In this document: positions 1 through 5,366 of the stretch, piece by piece
How the letters are laid out: the number at the start of each line of letters is the position of its first letter
Numbering within the stretch: position 1 is the first letter of the stretch
Assembly: GCA_002293625.1 (NCBI GenBank)
Contig: DBDP01000072.1
Coordinates: 1-8,447 of the forward strand
Direction: 5' to 3'
Length of the DNA: 8,447 nucleotides
DNA from: Clostridiales bacterium UBA929
Lineage (GTDB): Bacteria; Bacillota; Clostridia; Oscillospirales; UBA929
Program-made: the position numbers and the translations under genes
Notes under the pieces: model-generated
What the model saw: only the letters and a program-made list of their open reading frames with translations
What the model was told of the DNA's origin: nothing
The model's database searches: none

Positions 1-126
1 GCGTGACGCCCCCGGCACGCCGCGAACATCCCCTGCCGCGCGAAGCGCGGCACCCCCGTCCGCAAACATCCCCCGGCGTCCATACGGACGACACCCCCTT
101 CCGATGGAGGGGGCTACGATGGGGTA
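1..126. repeat. GC-rich intergenic repeat with three consecutive palindromes
   Basis: No gene is visible here. The motif AACATCCCC occurs at 25-33 and 65-73, a 40-base period, and each copy is followed by a different hairpin and then an ACCCCC block. Hairpin 1 is a perfect 8-bp stem, TGCCGCGC (34-41) with GCGCGGCA (45-52). Hairpin 2 is CGTCC (77-81) with GGACG (86-90). Hairpin 3 pairs CCCCC..TCC (94-102) with GGAGGGGG (106-113), with one or two unpaired T. The stem sequences differ while the flanking CATCCCC/ACCCCC blocks are kept, as in palindromic intergenic repeats seen in many Clostridia genomes (from memory, not searched). It lies just past the hydrolase stop codon and might stabilise or end that transcript, but no T-run follows hairpin 3, so I do not call it an intrinsic terminator. 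It may continue beyond the left edge. Confidence 0.6.
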
Positions 127-1002
127 TTACGCCTGCAAATACGTAATGATTTGGCGGTTGATTTCCGGCGCGAGTTCGTGGTTGATCGCGTGACCCGCGT
201 TAGGGAAGAATTGGGCGTTCATTTTGCACCGCAGCAGCGCGTCTTTGCCGCCCAGTTTTGCGAAGGGGTCTTCCTCACCGATCAAATACAGCGTTTTACC
301 TCGTATGGCGTCAATTTGTTCCTCAGGCAAGCCGGTCACTTGATGAAAGCGCATAGCCATGTTATTAAATCCCCGCAGCAACGCGCCGTAATGCGCCATC
401 ACCGTTTCGTTCTCCAAAAATACGCCGACATGTTTGCCGCAGAGCTTTCGTAAGAGCTTTGCGGTGTTTTTCTTTGTCGGGAACAGCGCTTCCGGCAGAA
501 AAATCTTCATCATCGTTTTCATCGGGCTTTCGTCGCCCACAGGCACGCTGCCCGCGATACAGACAATTTTTCTGACGCGCTCCGGTCGGTTGGCGGCGTA
601 AAACTGCGCCAAATGCGCGCCGTGCGATACGCCCACGATGCTGACTGCGCCTAACGATAACGCACCTATTACTTCATCCAGCCAAATTAAATCGTCAAAG
701 TCTTTGCCGTAGCGTTCGTTGAACCGGCTCCTCCCGGGACCGCCGATGGTGTCGATGACGTAAAGCCGGAATTTTTCCGCGAGCGCTTTTGCGTTATACA
801 GCCACATCAGCGCGGAATCATCGCCGACACCGTGGAATAACACCAGCGGCGGGCTGCTTTCGCTGCCGCACAGGATACAATGAGTGGTGCCGTAGGTTCC
901 GGAAATGTCCCGTTCCTCTTTATCCACACCCCATTGCTCCAGCAGCAGGTCATATGTACGCAGAATTTCCCGACCCGCCTTTTCACTTCGGTATGTTTTC
1001 AT
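127..1002 (-). CDS. alpha/beta hydrolase fold protein
   Basis: A 291-residue protein of the alpha/beta hydrolase superfamily, probably cytoplasmic since no signal peptide is seen. The parts of the fold appear in order. An HG oxyanion motif (LFHGVG) is at residues 55-60. The nucleophile elbow GVSHG is at 124-128 with Ser126. The acid is probably Asp245 in the GEEDPF turn, and the catalytic His271 is in NAGH. Substrate is unknown: such proteins include esterases, lactonases, C-C hydrolases and epoxide hydrolases. An ATG further upstream in the same frame (1128) would extend it by 42 residues into the tetR gene, but the start at 1002 has a strong GAGGAGGGG ribosome binding site, begins one base after the tetR stop codon, and gives a normal family length. 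The pair is therefore an operon, likely translationally coupled and controlled by the neighbouring repressor. Fold assignment is firm; the specific activity is not. Confidence 0.92.
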   Translation of the reverse strand: MKTYRSEKAGREILRTYDLLLEQWGVDKEERDISGTYGTTHCILCGSESSPPLVLFHGVGDDSALMWLYNAKALAEKFRLYVIDTIGGPGRSRFNERYGKDFDDLIWLDEVIGALSLGAVSIVGVSHGAHLAQFYAANRPERVRKIVCIAGSVPVGDESPMKTMMKIFLPEALFPTKKNTAKLLRKLCGKHVGVFLENETVMAHYGALLRGFNNMAMRFHQVTGLPEEQIDAIRGKTLYLIGEEDPFAKLGGKDALLRCKMNAQFFPNAGHAINHELAPEINRQIITYLQA

Positions 1003-1003
1003 G

Positions 1004-1678
1004 TCAATTCCCCTCCTCGTTTTGAACACGCTCCAAACAGGAACCCCATAAGTCTTGTTCAATCCCCAACCCCTGAAAGCAAAACCGCACAATTTCTCTA
1101 AAATCTCTGCGCTCCGCGCTCTTTTCACCCATTATCAGCTTGGAATAGGTAAACAGATTCGCCACAAAAACCGACCAAAAGCTCCCCGCGGCACTCGCCG
1201 CGTCTACGGCTGGGATTACGCCCCGCTCGATCCCGCGCTCAATGATCTTCGTCACGGCGTCGCCGTGCGACTTCGATTGCTTCGATCCTTCCCGCCACTT
1301 GCCCGCGCCGAACACGGCGGCGGCGTCAAAGGGCGCGCGCAGCAAAAACTGCATCAGTCTCGGGTCAGAGTTGTTCGCTTTATACATGCCATATGTATAG
1401 CGCATAAGCTGCTCGACCGGTTCCAGTGGTTCTTCCATCAGAACGTTTGACAGCGCGGACGCTTTATCGAACATTTGGGTAAACAGTTCGGCGAAGAGTG
1501 CATTTTTCGATTTATAGTAGTAGTAGAGCAACCCCTTCGCGAGCCGCGCTTCATCCGCCACAACGTCCATGTCCGAGCCGTGGTATCCGCAGCGGACGTA
1601 TACGGACAACGCCGCGTCCAGTATTTGCGCTTTCCGCGCTTCCCGCACTTCCGCGTTTTGCTTTGAATTTCTCGGCAT
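1004..1678 (-). CDS. TetR/AcrR family transcriptional regulator
   Basis: A 224-residue repressor of the TetR family, the usual length. Residues about 15-62 form the DNA-binding domain: a first helix (KAQILDAALSVYVRCGYHG), a helix-turn-helix at about 36-56, and the family signature GLLYYYYKSKNALFAEL at 49-65. The remainder should be the all-helical ligand-binding and dimerisation domain, which is poorly conserved, so the effector cannot be read from sequence. The ATG at 1678 has an AGAGGTG ribosome binding site 8 bases upstream. The gene sits downstream of a consensus promoter with a near-perfect 20-bp palindrome on the start of transcription, which is expected for autorepression. Its stop codon is one base before the alpha/beta hydrolase start, so the hydrolase is the obvious co-regulated target and may act on the inducer or a related compound (inference). 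Confidence 0.95.
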   Translation of the reverse strand: MPRNSKQNAEVREARKAQILDAALSVYVRCGYHGSDMDVVADEARLAKGLLYYYYKSKNALFAELFTQMFDKASALSNVLMEEPLEPVEQLMRYTYGMYKANNSDPRLMQFLLRAPFDAAAVFGAGKWREGSKQSKSHGDAVTKIIERGIERGVIPAVDAASAAGSFWSVFVANLFTYSKLIMGEKSAERRDFREIVRFCFQGLGIEQDLWGSCLERVQNEEGN

Positions 1679-1691
1679 TGTGTTCGCACCT

Positions 1692-2075
1692 CTATTGACT
1701 TAAATTCAAGTCAATTATAATCCCATCAAAAAGCGTTGTCAAGAGCTTTTTGGATAGGTTGTTCGGTGCGCCGACCCGGCGCACTCTATACACCAGCATC
1801 CACTCATGGTCGGTTTCGTAACCGAGAAACTCGCCGTCCTCCCACGCAGCTCCGTTAAGGTATAAGGTGACTTTTGCGCCGTTATCCAATTCGCTCTCCC
1901 ACAGCACATCTAAGCCGGAGGTACCCACGCTTTCCGTCGCGTTTATCAATTCAACGGGATTCGGATTATCAACCTCCGTTTGCGGGGCGCAAGCCGCTAA
2001 GATCAGCGCCGCGGCTAATATGGCAAACAGTTTTTTTATTTTTCCGATCCTTTCGTTTGGATGATTATCGGTCAA
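1692..2075 (-). CDS. small predicted lipoprotein, unknown function, uncertain start
   Basis: The reading frame encodes a short, basic, hydrophobic leader (KKLFAILAAALILAAC) with lipobox LAAC, so the product should be lipid-anchored on the outer face of the cytoplasmic membrane after signal peptidase II cleavage. The mature part, about 100 residues, is acidic and matches no family I recognise. The coordinates use TTG at 2075, the longest allowed start (127 residues), but it has no ribosome binding site. A good AAAGGA (2053-2048) instead stands 8 bases before codon 13, which is ATA (2039-2037); starting there would give a typical MKKLF-type leader and a 115-residue protein. Either AUA is used as a rare start, or ATG mutated to ATA and the gene is weakened or decaying. 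The last codons overlap the tetR promoter and the stop codon abuts the operator. Confidence 0.65.
   Translation of the reverse strand: MTDNHPNERIGKIKKLFAILAAALILAACAPQTEVDNPNPVELINATESVGTSGLDVLWESELDNGAKVTLYLNGAAWEDGEFLGYETDHEWMLVYRVRRVGAPNNLSKKLLTTLFDGIIIDLNLSQ
1695..1714 (-). promoter_or_regulatory. palindromic operator, probable TetR-family binding site
   Basis: The minus strand reads TTGACTTGAATTTAAGTCAA. The 7-base arms TTGACTT/AAGTCAA are perfectly inverted around a central AATT, so 18 of 20 positions are symmetric. It begins at the last base of the -10 box and covers the expected transcription start (about 1707), the right place for a repressor to block initiation. Length and symmetry suit a TetR-family dimer. 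That the adjacent TetR binds it is inference. Confidence 0.8.
1714..1742 (-). promoter_or_regulatory. consensus sigma-A promoter of the tetR-hydrolase operon
   Basis: Minus strand: -35 box TTGACA (1742-1737), a spacer of exactly 17 bases, -10 box TATAAT (1719-1714). Both hexamers match consensus fully. The predicted start near 1707 leaves a leader of about 29 bases before the tetR ATG. Such a strong promoter normally needs tight repression, in keeping with the palindrome overlapping its start point. It lies inside the final codons of the lipoprotein gene. Confidence 0.88.
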
Positions 2076-2084
2076 TAGTCTAAC

Positions 2085-2090
2085 ATTATC
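2085..2090 (-). promoter_or_regulatory. possible -10 box for the lipoprotein gene
   Basis: The minus strand carries GATAAT, one mismatch from consensus, but no convincing -35 element at 16-18 bases. If used, transcription would start near 2079. That leaves almost no leader before the TTG at 2075 but about 40 bases before the ATA at 2039, so it fits the downstream start better. Weak evidence. Confidence 0.3.
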
Positions 2091-2140
2091 TAGTGTTTCT
2101 GTAAATATGAACTAAATCGCAAGAGCGCCAGATTACGGAG

Positions 2141-2175
2141 CAAAACAAAAGGCACGACCTAAACAGCCGTGCCTT
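2141..2175 (-). terminator. intrinsic terminator of rpsU
   Basis: On the minus strand AAGGCACGGC (2175-2166) pairs with GTCGTGCCTT (2158-2149) around a 7-base loop, with one G-T pair in the stem. It is followed by a TTTTGTTTTG tract (2150-2141). It lies about 20 bases past the rpsU stop codon and separates rpsU from the lipoprotein gene. The opposite strand lacks a T-run, so it should work only on the minus strand. Confidence 0.9.
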
Positions 2176-2196
2176 ACGCTTCGCAATATCAGTAAC

Positions 2197-2379
2197 TTAC
2201 CGGAACTTACGCTTCTTTGCCCGCGCCGCTTCGCTCTTTTTGCGGCGTTTCACGCTGGGGCTTTCGTAATGCTCTCTTTTCCGCAGTTCGGAGTGGATGC
2301 CCGCCTTCGCGCAGTTGCGCTTAAAACGCTTGAGCGCGCTGTCCAAAGACTCGTTATCTTTCAATCTGACTTCGCTCAC
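2197..2379 (-). CDS. rpsU: 30S ribosomal protein S21
   Basis: Ribosomal protein S21 (bS21), a small basic protein of the 30S subunit platform near the 3' end of 16S rRNA, involved in translation initiation. The 60-residue product has the family pattern throughout: SEVRLKDNESLDSALKRFKRNCAKAG, then LRKREHYESPSVKRRKKSEAARAKKRK with its very basic tail. Length is normal (about 58-70). The start is GTG at 2379: the family's N-terminal SEVR follows it directly, and an exceptionally long AGGGAGGAGGG ribosome binding site lies 7 bases upstream. A farther upstream ATG (2421) would add 14 unrelated residues and remove that site from its role. The gene has its own promoter and terminator, so it appears monocistronic. 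It is not next to yqeY, a frequent neighbour in Bacillota. Confidence 0.97.
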   Translation of the reverse strand: MSEVRLKDNESLDSALKRFKRNCAKAGIHSELRKREHYESPSVKRRKKSEAARAKKRKFR

Positions 2380-2428
2380 TTCTAATCCCTCCTCCCTGCA
2401 GTAAAGACGCCGATAAAACACTTCATCT

Positions 2429-2458
2429 ATTATATCGGATAAACCGCCTGATTGTCAA
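2429..2458 (-). promoter_or_regulatory. sigma-A promoter of rpsU
   Basis: Minus strand: perfect -35 TTGACA (2458-2453), 18-base spacer, perfect -10 TATAAT (2434-2429). Expected transcription start is about 2422, giving a leader of about 43 bases that includes the strong ribosome binding site. It lies between the yaaR stop and rpsU, so S21 can be made independently of the flagellar operon. Confidence 0.88.
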
Positions 2459-2504
2459 GCGGCAATTTGCTGGCTTATATTGGGAACGACGCGCCCTACG
2501 TCTG

Positions 2505-2954
2505 TCACGCGAACAAATCCACCAGCATCCCGTGGATGTCGTTGATATCGGCGATCAATTGGAGCTGGTCGACCTGCTGGCTGAGAACGTCCTGCGTCAT
2601 TTTCTCCAGTTTCTCGTTGACACGGCGGATGATGGCGTACATATGGTGCCGCCCTCGCCCGTCACGGGTGGGGCGTTTTTTAAACTCATACATGAACCGC
2701 ACGGCTTCCTGCATGAACTCCGTAAGCAGTTTCTTATACCTCTTGAGTTCCGCGATATCGTAGCGGCGCGCCAGCACCTCTCCCTGCCGCAGAATCTCCT
2801 CGCTCATAGCCGTGAGCATCTCCGCGCAGTTAGACTGGTTGATGCCGTTCATGACCTCCATAAAACGGCTTTGCGGCGCGGCTTGAACCGAAGCCGCCGC
2901 GGCTCCGGCTGAAATCGGGCGGTTGACACCCCGGTTGAGTTCGGATATCTTCAT
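2505..2954 (-). CDS. yaaR: YaaR family protein (DUF327)
   Basis: A 149-residue protein matching the YaaR/DUF327 family in length (about 146 in Bacillus subtilis) and pattern. It has an MKIS start, a low-complexity Ala-rich stretch (about 16-26), and a helical core including ELKRYKKLLTEFMQEAVRFMYEFKK (about 69-93). A basic GRGRHHMYAIIRRVNEKLEKM segment follows, and it ends with the family-type INDIHGMLVDLFA. Molecular function is not established to my knowledge. It is the last gene of the flagellar block: its ATG overlaps the TGA of the upstream chaperone gene by one base (TGATG), and AGGA stands 7 bases before the start. In B. subtilis yaaR is in the tmk-holB-yaaT cluster with rsmI; here it is co-transcribed with fliD, fliS and an FlgN-like gene, which suggests a link to flagellar assembly (inference). 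No clear terminator follows, so some read-through into rpsU is possible. Confidence 0.9.
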   Translation of the reverse strand: MKISELNRGVNRPISAGAAAASVQAAPQSRFMEVMNGINQSNCAEMLTAMSEEILRQGEVLARRYDIAELKRYKKLLTEFMQEAVRFMYEFKKRPTRDGRGRHHMYAIIRRVNEKLEKMTQDVLSQQVDQLQLIADINDIHGMLVDLFA

Positions 2955-3295
2955 CAGTTTTTCCTGTCGATGTAGGTCGCGCCTATATTGGAGCTGAGCG
3001 CGTCATAGCCGCGCACAAACGCAAGCCCGTTCTGCGTCTTCTTCATCCGGGCTTTGAGCCGCTCCATTTCGGCGCGCAGCGCCACGACGTTTTCGCGCTC
3101 CATCGTGACGATCCTGTCTAAGACCGCCTTCGCTTCCTCGTTGCCGTCTACCGATTGCCCGGCAAGCGCTTCGATAAGCCGGTTTTTCTCGTCAAGGTTC
3201 CGTTCCAAAGCGGACGGATCCTCCTGCCCTATCAAAGCGCGCTGCTCTTCCGTCAGGCGTTCAATCGACCGCAGGGTTGTAAGGATGTTTTCCAT
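2954..3295 (-). CDS. FlgN/FliT-like flagellar export chaperone
   Basis: A 113-residue, charged, almost wholly helical protein with heptad-like runs (TLRSIERLTEEQRALI, then VTMERENVVALRAEMERLKARMKKTQ) and a C-terminal GATYIDRKN tail of the sort seen in FlgN proteins. Members of the FlgN/FliT group bind hook-associated proteins or the cap protein in the cytoplasm, keep them unfolded and soluble, and hand them to the type III flagellar export gate. In position, directly after fliS, it matches FliT, whose client is FliD; by tail and length it resembles FlgN of Bacillota, whose clients are FlgK and FlgL. I cannot separate these by eye. It begins 7 bases after the fliS stop with only a weak ribosome binding site (GAAG), so translation is probably coupled to fliS, and its stop overlaps the yaaR start by one base. 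Confidence 0.75.
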   Translation of the reverse strand: MENILTTLRSIERLTEEQRALIGQEDPSALERNLDEKNRLIEALAGQSVDGNEEAKAVLDRIVTMERENVVALRAEMERLKARMKKTQNGLAFVRGYDALSSNIGATYIDRKN

Positions 3296-3302
3296 ACTTC
3301 GT

Positions 3303-3704
3303 TTATGCGAACTCGCTCTTGCCTTGTTTCGAGCGGTTGATACGGATCACCTGCTGCCATGTCTCGCGTAAATCCTCTACCAAGCTCAAGGCTTCGTCTA
3401 CTTTCTGTATGTCCTTCTTCACGTTTGCCTGCACGACCGTGCTTAAGATAAAATCATAGAGCTGCATCAACTGCTTCGCAATGTCATAACGCACGTCAAG
3501 CGAACGCATCAGCTCCGCGATAATCGCCTGCGCCTTTTGCAGCGTGTCGTTGGATTTGGCATAGTCCTTGGCCGCTATGTGTATTTTGGCTAGTTTCAGG
3601 TTCTTTATACAGCCGTCATACAGCATGAGGGTCAGTTCCCCGGGGCTTGCCGTCATTGCGCTCTGCTGCTTGTATTGATCGCCCGCGCTCGCGTAGGCCA
3701 CCAT
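3303..3704 (-). CDS. fliS: flagellin export chaperone FliS
   Basis: FliS binds the disordered C terminus of newly made flagellin in the cytoplasm, stops it polymerising early, and helps deliver it to the flagellar type III export apparatus. The 133-residue product has normal family length. The conserved N-terminal region YKQQSAMTASPGELTLMLYDG is at about 11-31, followed by helical segments (KNLKLAKIHIAAKDYAKSNDTLQKAQ; ELMRSLDVRYDIAKQLMQLYDFILSTVVQANV) and the C-terminal LVEDLRETWQQVI. The start at 3704 has GGAGGA six bases upstream. It follows fliD by 34 bases and precedes the FlgN/FliT-like gene by 7, the common fliD-fliS(-fliT) order. No flagellin gene is in the window. Confidence 0.97.
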   Translation of the reverse strand: MVAYASAGDQYKQQSAMTASPGELTLMLYDGCIKNLKLAKIHIAAKDYAKSNDTLQKAQAIIAELMRSLDVRYDIAKQLMQLYDFILSTVVQANVKKDIQKVDEALSLVEDLRETWQQVIRINRSKQGKSEFA

Positions 3705-3738
3705 AGCTCATCCTCCATTCAGTAAAGAAGCAACTTCT

Positions 3739-5259
3739 TTATTGTGCTGTTCCGCCGAACATGGACGCCATCTGGCTCTGCTGCGCCTGCATCTTGCTCA
3801 TGGACGTCTCCAGCTGCGCATATTTGAGGTAGTATTTCTCCGTTACCTCTTCCAGTTTATCCTCCTGCTCTTTGATCGATTTTGCGTAATCGGTAATATC
3901 GTTCGTCAGGTTTTGGATGTCCCGGCTCTTTATGTTGGCAACATAGCTGTCCGTCATTTTGCTCAGCTGCTGCATGAATCCGCCGTCGCTGCCGTCCGTC
4001 GTCGTCGAGCCTAAAATCTTATATACCCGGTCAGCGTCCTCTTCCAGCGCGGCCATCAGTTTTTCTTCGTCCAGCTCAATCTTAACCGATTCACCCACCA
4101 AATACTTGCTTGAACTCAAGCCGATTGAGGCGAGGTTGCCGAAATTTCCGAAACTTTTGGAGAGCAGGGAGCGCATCCCTTCCACCAGTTTGCTGAGATT
4201 CGGGTCGCGGTTCAATAAGCCTTCCTTCGCCTTCGCTTCCCATTTCTCAATCTGCTTTTCCGTCATTGACTCGCGCATTTCATCGGTCAGCGGGAAGTAA
4301 TCGCGATCAACCTTTTGGGTGTATGTGTCAAACAGCTCTTTAATAAGCGTGTTGAACTCCTCAACAAATTTCTTAAGGGTTTCAACCGCAGGCTTATAAT
4401 GCGCGGACAGCGTGTAGTCAACGCCTTCCTCCCCGGTAGGGCGGACAAATGTCATCTGAATGCCGTCGAGGGTCAGCGTGTTGGAGTCCACGCGCCGCGC
4501 TTCGGTTTCCCCATTGATGTAAACGATCGCGTCCTGCCCGCCCGCGACGCTGTTCAGCCCGAAGCGTCCCAAAAATCCGCTCGTATCGGCAAAGGTTATG
4601 GTCTTCTTCGCGTCCGGAGCATCCGCCGTCGGGTCATACTCACCCATCGTGTTGCTGACGATATCAATCCTGTCTGTTGCCTGTGAATAGGACATCGTCA
4701 CGCCCGCTTCGGATTTATTAACAGCGTCCATGATCGTTTTCAGCGAGTCGTTCGCCGTAAACGAGAAGTCCACGCCGTTGATGGTAAATTCAATGTTCCC
4801 GCCCGGCACCTCACCGATCGCAAGCCCCGTCAGGGTGCCGATACCGGCGTTCAATTCTTTGTCGGTCAGACCCTCGTTGCGGTTCGTTATCTTGGTACCC
4901 TTCATGGTGGCTGCGGTCGCGACCTGCTCCACGCGTACGTTGTACGTCCCGCTTTTCGCGGTCGCGAGAGCGGTGATGCGCACACCGGCGTTGCTCGCCA
5001 TATCGACGTTGAAGCTCGAATACGTCTTTCTCGCAATCAAGCTCTTGTCGCCCATAACGCTGCCGTATGTATCCTTAAAAATACGCAACTTGTTGTTAAT
5101 ATCGGTCAGCTGCTCTTTTTTCCATTCGGCCTGCTGCTTTTTTTGGTTGAGCTTATCAACCTTGTTTTGCTGCCCCATCGCCATCGCTTTCACGAGGGCG
5201 TCGGTATCCATGCCGGAAAACATCCCTGTGATTCGGTTCGTTGTCTGTATCCCTGCCAT
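3739..5259 (-). CDS. fliD: flagellar filament capping protein FliD (HAP2)
   Basis: FliD forms the oligomeric cap at the filament tip and guides exported flagellin subunits into place. The 506-residue length is typical. The N-terminal FliD domain spans roughly residues 8-120 and includes the conserved RITGMFSGMDTDALVKAMA and a coiled stretch (NKVDKLNQKKQQAEWKKEQL). The middle region, about 130-290, holds the variable domains with a flagellin-IN-like segment (GQDAIVYINGE...NTLTLDGI). The C-terminal FliD domain follows, with a terminal coiled coil at about 445-500 (DITDYAKSIKEQEDKLEEV...). It lacks a cleavable signal peptide, as expected for type III flagellar export. The ATG at 5259 has AGGAGG seven bases upstream. 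The gene heads the operon and is preceded by a sigma-28-type promoter, fitting its late-class expression. Confidence 0.97.
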   Translation of the reverse strand: MAGIQTTNRITGMFSGMDTDALVKAMAMGQQNKVDKLNQKKQQAEWKKEQLTDINNKLRIFKDTYGSVMGDKSLIARKTYSSFNVDMASNAGVRITALATAKSGTYNVRVEQVATAATMKGTKITNRNEGLTDKELNAGIGTLTGLAIGEVPGGNIEFTINGVDFSFTANDSLKTIMDAVNKSEAGVTMSYSQATDRIDIVSNTMGEYDPTADAPDAKKTITFADTSGFLGRFGLNSVAGGQDAIVYINGETEARRVDSNTLTLDGIQMTFVRPTGEEGVDYTLSAHYKPAVETLKKFVEEFNTLIKELFDTYTQKVDRDYFPLTDEMRESMTEKQIEKWEAKAKEGLLNRDPNLSKLVEGMRSLLSKSFGNFGNLASIGLSSSKYLVGESVKIELDEEKLMAALEEDADRVYKILGSTTTDGSDGGFMQQLSKMTDSYVANIKSRDIQNLTNDITDYAKSIKEQEDKLEEVTEKYYLKYAQLETSMSKMQAQQSQMASMFGGTAQ

Positions 5260-5281
5260 AACGGTTCCTCCTCATATTAAC

Positions 5282-5302
5282 CTTCCGCTGTCCTTGCGGA
5301 AG
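5282..5302 (-). promoter_or_regulatory. hairpin in the fliD 5' leader
   Basis: CTTCCGC (5282-5288) and GCGGAAG (5296-5302) form a perfect 7-bp stem with a 7-base loop in the predicted fliD leader, ending about 10 bases before the AGGAGG site. No T-run follows on either strand, so it is not an intrinsic terminator. It could be a leader stabiliser or a protein-binding site; the role is unknown. Confidence 0.45.
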
Positions 5303-5323
5303 CGCGATATGTCTTTGCTTTGT

Positions 5324-5350
5324 ATATCGTATCTTTCCCATCCGGCTTTA
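5324..5350 (-). promoter_or_regulatory. sigma-28 (SigD/FliA-type) promoter of fliD operon
   Basis: On the minus strand a TAAA -35 core (5350-5347) is followed, after exactly 15 bases, by TACGATAT (5331-5324). The flagellar sigma-28 consensus is TAAA-N15-GCCGATAA or -AT, so the -35 core and spacing are exact and the -10 matches at 6 of 8 positions including the CGATA core. Start of transcription would be near 5316, about 57 bases before fliD. It lies just after the stop codon of the secreted-protein gene. Confidence 0.82.
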
Positions 5351-5366
5351 ACGCTTTTTACGCGTC

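Noticed and set aside
94..113. CCCCC/GGGGG hairpin as an intrinsic terminator of the hydrolase gene
   Set aside because: On the minus strand the stem is followed by GTGTCGTCC, not a T-tract. It is better described as part of the palindromic repeat, though it may still protect the transcript end.
1..126. CRISPR array
   Set aside because: There are only two units about 40 bases apart. What would be the spacers are themselves palindromes, and the repeat blocks are short C-runs. No cas gene is present in the window.
1003..1128. 42-residue N-terminal extension of the hydrolase frame (ATG at 1128)
   Set aside because: The extension overlaps the conserved-length end of tetR and has no family similarity. 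The start at 1002 has a strong GAGGAGGGG site and sits one base after the tetR stop.
2380..2421. 14-residue N-terminal extension of S21 from an upstream ATG
   Set aside because: S21 proteins begin at the SEVR-type sequence. The AGGGAGGAGGG site would fall inside the coding region, whereas it is perfectly placed for GTG at 2379.
2459..2504. Terminator between yaaR and rpsU
   Set aside because: Only short, interrupted pairings such as GACG/CGTC are present, and no T-run. I found no convincing intrinsic terminator for the flagellar operon here.
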